A DNA stretch of 64,000 nt. Source: Amanita rubescens. Its lineage: Eukaryota > Basidiomycota > Agaricomycetes > Agaricales > Amanitaceae. Numbering within the stretch: position 1 is the stretch's first letter; every line of letters starts with the position of its first letter. The stretch covers positions 248,001 to 312,000 of the forward strand of contig WION01000025.1 of assembly GCA_015039365.1 (NCBI GenBank). Direction: 5' to 3'. Positions 56,546 to 64,000 of the stretch are shown in pieces. Below the pieces are notes generated by a model. That model made no database searches, was not told the origin of the DNA, and saw only the letters and a list, made by a program, of their open reading frames with translations. Made by a program: the position numbers and the translations under genes.

Positions 56546-59512
56546 AATGCTGTCAAATGATGCCCATATTGTTTATTTTGTGCAAGCAAACATAAACAAA
56601 TGCAAACATCTACTTTGGAAACATTTTTAACATTTTTAGCATTTTTCAAAATTTTATCAGATTGTTATCAGAATCCTATAGGACTCTTATCATACTGGGG
56701 GGGAGTGTAAAGTACTGCTTTTCTGCACCATTGACCCCTTTTATAGGAATTCCAGGACCCAGAGCAAATCTCTGTGTCCAGGCTCTGTTGCCTGGTCTGC
56801 TGGGACCTATTGGAATTCTGTTGAAGGTAATGGGAAAATGATGGCCAGATTGGCTTATAAAAAAATGATATAAGAGTTAAATGAAGAATTTAATATGGAC
56901 TGAAGGATGGGATCTGGAAAAGCAAGCACCATTTCATGACCCCAGAATTGCTAGTCTGTGGATGTTCTCTTATCAGTCTGTAACCATATATCTCACAAGC
57001 CACAAAAAGTCATGATTATGGCAGCAACTCCACTCCCATTTAGGCTTCAAATTGCTTGTTTCATTCCTTTCCATCTACTTCAACAAGCCACCCTGTCATG
57101 AAAAAAGCAATTTGAAATGCTGATGGATCAGAAATAAGCAGAGCTCTTTATGATGCTATCCAAACATTCTGTCATCATGTTATCTCCACCGTTCTTTTGC
57201 CACTTGCCACAAATGCATCAACTACTATGTAGTTCTAAGAAAGTGGTAGAGGGTCACCAGACACAAAGACATTCTACACAATACTTCATCATGATGAATG
57301 GATATGTGCTGTCCTAGAACTTGACCAACTGCAGCCCACTCTTGCACCATTTAGGACTCAGTGATGATCCCTGTGGGAGTTGTTGGTGTTGTAAGACCAG
57401 ACAAATTTTTTTTTGGTGTTGACATCACCCAGACCTTCCCACAGTCACATTATATCCTGATTTTGGTGCACATCCCACCCTTTGCTATTGCCATAGACTC
57501 ATGCAAAGGAGACTTGCAATGGCAAAATGCTAAAAATGCTCCCAAAGGAGATGTTTGCATTTGTTTATGTTTGTTTGTACAAAATAAACAATATGACCCT
57601 GGTAACTTAATAAAGATGAATTGGATTCTGAAACTAGTACTCCATTACCAGTTTATGAAGAAGAAGGAGAATCTTTTCCTCCAGCCCTTACAAAATGTAG
57701 AAAATCCATGTGATCCAGGTCATATAAAAATTATGAAACAAAACAAAGCCAAACTTGCAAAATATTTTTTCAGATGCTTTTCTTTGCACACCAAATTAAA
57801 TTCCAAAAAATTCTAAAAATCTGGATGATTCCATCCACATAAGAATGACCATGCCAAGCAATGCCAAACTCAAGATAAATGCAAAATGTATTTCCAGATC
57901 AGTACTTTACACTTAAAACTGTTCCCAAAGTAGATATTTGCATTTGTTTATATTTGTTTGCACAAAATAAACAATATGTGGCATCATTTGACAGCATTTT
58001 TTGAAGGTATGAGTTTGGAGGGGCTGTGGATGGTTGTTTGGTATTGTTTGGTGTTACTTATGTATGCTTGCAATAAAATCTCAAAAATACTTTAAAAATG
58101 CAGAAAAATCATGTGATCTAGGGCATGTAGGGATTTGGGGACCAAATAAAGCCAAATTTGAGATATTTGCAAAATACTTTTTTCAGACACAAGCCTGAGA
58201 AAATTGACAAGTCTGCAAAAAAAAATAATTAAAAATGCCAAAACTCATTTCATCAACAACATGCAGGAATTATGATGAGCCAGTGTACTTTTTGTCTTCT
58301 GGTGTCACCATCACCATTCCATGTGCCATGACCACTTGCAAAGCCACAACCCAACACAATTCAGTCATTTCTGGTGATAGTCAGTGTAGTTTGGTCTGTT
58401 GTAGGAAGTTGGGGTTGCTGGTGGTTCAATGGTAGCAGAAGTCAGTAGTGGATGTAGTCACCTATGCCAGGTCAAGGCCAACATGATCAACTCTGCCTGC
58501 ATGCCAAAAGTGGGCTCTGTGCAGTTGCAGTGTAGAGACTGCCACTTAGTATGACTCAGATCCAGTGGTTGTGTCATGATCAATTTCCACAATGTGGCCA
58601 CTGTTGTTGCTGGCAATAGTGGCCATCAATCACCTATGACATTGCAGAGAGAGTTGTCAGAGGTCATGAACAAATGTGAGAAGGAAGTTGAGGTTATGGC
58701 TACTATGTATGTATTGAAGTCAAGTTTCAACTAGGGGAGGATTCAGAACTGGGAGCAGAGATGAGTTGTTGGTTATGTTGGTTATCTGGTGATCACATGG
58801 TGGTGAGTAGTTGTTAGCAGCATAATGACAACTTAACCAGCCTACTAAACATCCACACTAAAAACATATGTAACTCCATAATCAAGAGAACAATGACATA
58901 CTGAATTAGTCAACCATACATATAGTAAAATGAGTAAGTAGAAAAATAAGTGGACCTGTCCAACCAATCAGGTGTGCATAATTTGGAAGTCCATACCATC
59001 AACAGATCAGTGACTCCTCTTTAATGGTGGCTGACATGGTAATTGTCAACTTCCACCTCTCAACAATTGTCTACAATTTAGTAAACATGCCCAGTTAAAT
59101 GGGAGAAACAACTAATTTGGAGACTATGGGCCACCAAGTGGCAAATCCAACTCAAGGACAACCAGGATTATGTGACTAGGATCAGAGCCATCACATGTTT
59201 CCTTTACTTCTCACAGCATGGTCCACCTTGACAGGTGGTGCTTGCCACTGCAGTGGTGTTAAAGTTGTGTTAAAAAATCTTGCAGGGCTTGGGTCACATA
59301 AGGCTCAGCCTCATTACATTTAACCTTGGAGTAACTATGTATCTCAAAGTGCACCTGAGGCTCATGTTCACAAGTATAGGCTATATACATACCAGCAGTG
59401 TTACCAGAGGTACTAGTTTTCTCACAATTTAGGTGTGAAGTGGAAATGTGACAATGGCAAAGTGGTCACTGCTAATGCTGGTTTCCACATAGCAAAGTTG
59501 TGGTTATATATA
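56546..59512. other. Decayed repeat DNA, no supported gene
   Basis: Contains an inverted palindromic-word terminus at about 56660-56720 (CCTATAGGACTC then the G-run), degenerate copies of the 132-bp AATCATGTGATC unit at 57700-57880 and 58080-58190, and a segment similar to 13810-13960. A 151-codon frame at 57361-57816 shows no family features and lies in repeat sequence. Confidence 0.55.
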
Positions 59513-60685
59513 TAGTGTTTTAAAGTCCGGTTGCAAAACCAGTGAAAAACCGGCAACTGGACCAAACCGGCATCGGTTGCAACCGAACCGCAGTTGCCAG
59601 TTTTGTAAGTTGTGGGACAGCAATGGTTTTGGTCCTGTCCCTGGGCGAAAATTTACAAAACCGATGAAAAACCGGTTGCAACCGGTTTTTTAGGCAACTG
59701 TTCAGAGGGTTGTGAGGGGTGGATTGACTGGTAGGCACTTGGATGTCACCCCCTTACTGACTTTCCAAATCAGGTAATCTGATTGATATGTCATAAAAAT
59801 GTATTAAAATTATTCTAAGGGATGATATAGCTGTTAATTATGAAGTATTACTAATTAGATGTGTATGTGTATGGGTAGATAGTTAATAGAGTGGTATGAG
59901 GCACCAGCGGGGTGGATGCGTCAACTGGGACTTGGATGACACTGTTGAGTCGACCTTCCAAATTAGGTAATCCACAATTGATATGTCATGAAAATTGTAT
60001 TACAATTATTATAAGGGTTATGAGGTATTAGATTAGTGCACAGGTATGTGGGTGGATGGATTTTAGGGTTGATAGAGTGGTATGAGGCATTGGTGGGGTG
60101 GATGCATCAATCAGGACTTGGATGACACTAATTTTTTAATAGAAATTGATTTTTTAATATTACATCAGCAGTTTTCAACGAAAACCGGTTGCGCAACCCA
60201 CCTGCAACACTCCAAGACCGGTTTTCACCGGTTTCGGTCCGGTGAAACAATGAACGTGGAGGTGCAGTGTGCAACCTCCGATGTTCCAATGCGGCCGTGC
60301 GAGTTCAGCAGCACCAAAGGGTGCTCGTCCACTTCGGTCGCACTCGTCGGGTGTCGGGAACACGTCACTCAAGTGAGGGGAAGTAAAAGCTGTATATCAA
60401 ACTAACTATGACAATATAAGTACTGTAGACCTTGTGTATGCTACGTGTGTCCGATCCGAAACGATCTAGTCTGACACGTCGGAGCTGTTGGAACTGTTGG
60501 AACGGGGTCCTGAGGTTGAGGGTTCGAGTCCAAGCAGGATTAGGGTTTTAGTACTGATTCCAGCCTAGGCAGAATCGGTACGTTACACCGGTTGCACCAA
60601 AATCTAAAATTTCCAAAACTGGTTTTGGTCCAGTTTTCTTCCAAAAATGGAAAATAACTGGACCAGACCGGACTTTAAAACACTA
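59513..60685. mobile_element. MITE-B, copy 3, with nested solo LTR
   Basis: TAGTGTTTTAAAGTCCGG to GGACTTTAAAACACTA, flanked by TATATATA (59505-59512) and TATATACA (60686-60693). Without the 345-bp LTR and its 4-bp duplication it is about 824 bp, close to copy 2. Confidence 0.88.
60243..60587 (-). mobile_element. Solo LTR, divergent member of TGTAAC family
   Basis: 345 bp, minus strand TGTAACGTACCGATTCTG to TTGTTTCA, perfect 4-bp duplication CCGG (60239-60242, 60588-60591). Termini match the copies at 34869 and 51306 but the centre differs. Confidence 0.8.
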
Positions 60686-60693
60686 TATATACA

Positions 60694-61185
60694 TGTATGA
60701 GCCTAATCACATTGATTTTTCCACATATTTTAAGACTTTTCAAATTTAGTCTTGTTTGGCATGTTCATTCTCACATTTGAGATGCCACAATTTTTTAGGC
60801 ATTTGTGCAGATTGTTTGAGGCATGTCACAAACATGTCACACACCCCTGTCACACATGTCCATTCTCAAACATCCCAACAAATGTGGTGAAACAAGCTGC
60901 ATATTGTCCATTTTCCACCAAACATACAAACAAATATAAACAAACACAAATATTAGCACTACATAATTTTTGGGTATTTTTCAACATTTTTTTAGATTTT
61001 TTAAGAGGGTTTTGGTGCTTTCAGCACTGTTTGTAGAGGTATTTAAACATCAGAAGTGGAGCCCACAGCACCTACCACTTTCAAATATATGTAAATATAT
61101 ACAAACAAGCCCAAAATAGCAATACTACATGTCTTTCTACTGTATTTATGCATAGTCTGATTAAACTCTTACTTGGCCTGTACAT
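60694..61185 (-). repeat. Uninterrupted paralogue of the site carrying MITE-B copy 1
   Basis: In reverse orientation this matches the left flank (39780-39912) directly followed by the right flank (53103-53240). The junction is at about 61027-61040 (CTTTCAGCACTGTTTGTAGA). It shows the state before the 13.2-kb nest at 39905-53102 arrived. Confidence 0.85.
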
Positions 61186-61648
61186 CAGGAAAACGGTGGG
61201 GGCTTGGTATATATAGATAGTTCTGATCAACCATTCCCACACTGCAATTAGTATATAAGACATTATCAGGGCTTATCTGCTGTTCAAAGAGTTGTAACAA
61301 AGGATCAGGCAATGATACACTACCAGTCATTATTGTAGGATGTGATAAATGAATTCCAGTATATAATTACTGTATAAGACATTGCCTGTTAGGAGGTGAT
61401 CCCAGACACAATCACTAAGACACTCGAGACTCGAACGTGGAATGAGAAATGAGACTAGATTGAGTCTATGGACGACAGAAACAATCGTAAGGCTAAGGAA
61501 CACATAGGTAGACTTCAGTATATATACTCAGACTCGTTACTCCCACGCCGTTGTCCCGCGGAATCCTTAGGTAAGCATGGGAATTTCTTGTAAATAAAAG
61601 AAAAGAAAAGAAAAAGAAAAGATAATGAAATATCGGCCATTACATCAC
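61186..61648. other. Unclassified, with A/G simple repeat
   Basis: About 61388-61648 starts TGTTAGGAGGTGATCCC and contains a TATATATACTCAG box, reminiscent of a retroelement LTR, but no second end or duplication is seen. An AAGAAAAGAAAAGAAAAAG tract lies at about 61598-61622. Confidence 0.35.
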
Positions 61649-64000
61649 CACCTGTTCAGCCGGCGAAATTTTGCTAATTAGCAGTGGTGACTCATTGAGT
61701 CACCCTTGCCAGTTAGCAAGCATTCAGGCTTTGTGGCACACTTTCAATAATTGCTCAGGAAATTATATAGAGCGATTTTGCACCAAGTCCAGTTTCCCAC
61801 ACCTAAAAATGAAGCATTACCATTTCTGGAAGGTGGGGATATGTTTGTACATGTTATGACATGGGAAATGGATCAAAAGAAAGGAACAAGGGGATAATTG
61901 CCTTATTTGGTAAGATGGGGAAATTCCAAATAAGGAAAGCAAGCTAGGATGCCATTTTTGGAAGGTTGTGAGGGTGTTTGTACATGTTATGGCACAATTT
62001 CCTTTTTTGGAAAAAGTGTCAAACTTCCAAATAAGGCACAAAATGGGTCATTCAGGGTCGAATTTCCTAAAAAGGAAATGATTACATAATTTCAGGGTCA
62101 ATCAATTGTGTAGCCTTGGTCAGTGGCTTTCTAAATGTGGTTGTATGACAGTGTTTGGTGTTGATTTCATTGAGATATCCACTGATTGATTTTCAGGGTC
62201 AAATTTCCTAAAAAGTAAATGATGACATAATCTCAGGGTCAATCAATTGTGTAGCCTTGGTCAGTGGCTTTCTAAATGTGGTTGTATGACAATATTTGGT
62301 GATGATTTCATTGAGATATTCACCAATTGTTTTTCAGGGTCAAATTTCTAAAAAAGGAAATTGATAATGTAATGTGCGCTTTAGGATCCAGTGGCGCATT
62401 TCCAAAAATGGAAATAGCACCCTTCGGACTTGCCATTTTGGGACATATCTGCTCACTGTTGGTGATGATGAGCAGAAAGAAATTGCAATATCTCCCTTAA
62501 TATTGAATGTTTTTGTGGCACGTTTTTTGGAACATATTCCTTATATGTATATGCACCTATCCACTATGTTAGAATGTAAAAAATGCGAGTGGTTTCTGTC
62601 AGAATGCAACATGTCTTGCTCACTGTTGTCAACAGTGAGGAGCAAGAAATGACAATATCTCCACCAATACTGGTTATTTGTGTGGCGCTTTTTTTGGTAT
62701 GTCCCCATTAGGCATATAGGAGGGTATTTGGCATGTCAGAATACAAATTCTATGCACCAATCATGCCAAAATGAAATTGGTGTGCTCACTGTCTGCCATG
62801 ACGAGCAGCCATATCTCCACCAAAACAAGATCTTTCTGTGGCACCTTTTTAGATCTTGATTTCCTATGATAACAGAGTGTCATTCAGGGTGTCTGGAAGC
62901 ACAGTTCCCTGCTGATTAATGTGTAATTTTAAGTTTCATGATAAAAGTCTGAACATGATACAGAAACAGTGGCTGACAACTTGACATGTCAGGAAGAATG
63001 GGACATTCCACTCAATCTTGCCTAAGGATCCTCTGTTGAGACCCTCCCAATGTTTATCTTTGTTATATGTGATTGCAAATCAAAAAAAGCGCCACAGGGA
63101 GATCTTGTTTTGGTGGAGATATGGCTGCTCATCATGGCAGACAGTGAGCACACCAATTTCATTTGTGGCATGATTGGTACATACAATTTGTATTCTGACA
63201 TGCCAAATACCCTCCTATATGCCTAATGGGGACATACCAAAAAAAGCGCCACACAAATAACCAGTATTGGTGGAGATATTGTCATTTCTTGCTCCTCACT
63301 GTTGACAACAGTGAGCAAGACATGTTGCATTCTGACAGAAACCACTCGCATTTTTTACATTCTAACATAGTGGATAGGTGCATATACATATAAGGAATAT
63401 GTTCCAAAAAACGTGCCACAAAAACATTCAATATTAAGGGAGATATTGCAATTTCTTTCTGCTCATCATCACCAACAGTGAGCAGATATGTCCCAAAATG
63501 GCAAGTCCGAAGGGTGCTATTTCCATTTTTGGAAATGCGCCACTGGATCCTAAAGCGCACATTACATTATCAATTTCCTTTTTTAGAAATTTGACCCTGA
63601 AAAACAATTGGTGAATATCTCAATGAAATCATCACCAAATATTGTCATACAACCACATTTAGAAAGCCACTGACCAAGGCTACACAATTGATTGACCCTG
63701 AGATTATGTCATCATTTACTTTTTAGGAAATTTGACCCTGAAAATCAATCAGTGGATATCTCAATGAAATCAACACCAAACACTGTCATACAACCACATT
63801 TAGAAAGCCACTGACCAAGGCTACACAATTGATTGACCCTGAAATTATGTAATCATTTCCTTTTTAGGAAATTCGACCCTGAATGACCCATTTTGTGCCT
63901 TATTTGGAAGTTTGACACTTTTTCCAAAAAAGGAAATTGTGCCATAACATGTACAAACACCCTCACAACCTTCCAAAAATGGCATCCTAGCTTGCTTTCC
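61649..64000. mobile_element. KDZ-type foldback element (copy 3), continues past window
   Basis: Begins CACCTGTTCAGCCGGCGAAA at 61649 after the 8-mer TACATCAC. The left arm (61649 to about 62850) is repeated in reverse from about 63083 to the window end, with a spacer of about 230 bp. The first part of the right arm shows many paired landmarks, including CATAACATGTACAAACACCC. The terminus equals that of the KDZ elements, while the arm sequence equals 19334-20287. A 92-codon frame occurs once in each arm as a mirror image and is not considered a gene. No transposase lies between the arms. Confidence 0.75.

Noticed and set aside
57361..57816. 151-codon plus-strand frame
   Set aside because: Located in decayed repeat DNA, with no recognisable domain and a low-complexity second half.
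60521..60531. GGTTCGAGTCC, an exact tRNA B-box match
   Set aside because: It lies inside a solo LTR, with no cloverleaf or A-box at the right distance.
62374..62652. Conserved 92-codon frame, also at 63282-63560 and 19439-19717
   Set aside because: The conservation follows from the inverted repeat itself. No start context or family features, and the frame is lost in the more diverged copy at 55745-56545.

Overview
This is a repeat-dominated piece of a filamentous fungal genome. Short spliced exons (introns about 50-100 nt with GT..AG ends), KDZ (Kyakuja-Dileera-Zisupton) transposases with their large accessory genes, Ty3/Gypsy and hAT elements, and F-box and primary-metabolism gene fragments all point to a mushroom-forming basidiomycete (Agaricomycetes). 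I cannot name the species. No rRNA, convincing tRNA or CRISPR was found, and almost no gene in the window looks intact.

Region 1 (1-11.9 kb) is a graveyard of host-gene fragments that still carry introns: the 5' end of an Ariadne-type RBR ubiquitin ligase, a CBM21 glycogen-targeting PP1 subunit, a class II DAHP synthase, an F-box protein and unrecognised coding-like patches. They are separated by AT-rich filler and short tandem repeats.

Region 2 (11.9-21.5 kb) is decayed repeat DNA bounded by arrays of palindromic GGAATCC/GGATTCC words. It is followed by a Ty3/Gypsy element on the minus strand (LTR, gag, protease, part of RT) cut off just before the RT catalytic motif, then a KDZ-type terminal fragment, then the 3' end and LTR of a second Gypsy copy on the plus strand.

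Region 3 (21.7-39.7 kb) is a nest. A hAT transposase gene (21.76-36.88 kb) is split by a MITE-like element (22188-34788). That element is split by an 11.8-kb KDZ transposon (22264-34029, 8-bp TSD GGCACGAC), which carries its own 1.1-kb MITE (24313-25400). A solo LTR (34869-35265, TSD GCGT) breaks the hAT gene a second time. The KDZ element carries a degenerate transposase and at least two cargo genes.

Region 4 (39.9-53.1 kb) is a second nest. A MITE (39913-52634) holds an 11.76-kb KDZ transposon (40026-51782, TSD GGTTTTGG). Its transposase is open apart from one MITE (41213-42050, TSD TACTAGCC). It also carries a cargo gene of the same general kind as that of the first KDZ element, itself split by a 2.3-kb insert (47784-50070) full of short RNA hairpins. 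A solo LTR sits in the right TIR and another abuts the MITE. The pre-insertion sequence survives as a paralogue near 61.0 kb.

Region 5 (53.1-64 kb) returns to palindromic arrays, decayed repeats, another MITE with a nested solo LTR, and at the right edge a foldback element with KDZ-like CACCTGT terminus and inverted arms of about 1.2 kb.

The window therefore contains several layers of transposition, each of which can be ordered by target-site duplications. KDZ elements, recognised here by CACCTGT ends and 8-bp TSDs, are the dominant active-looking component.
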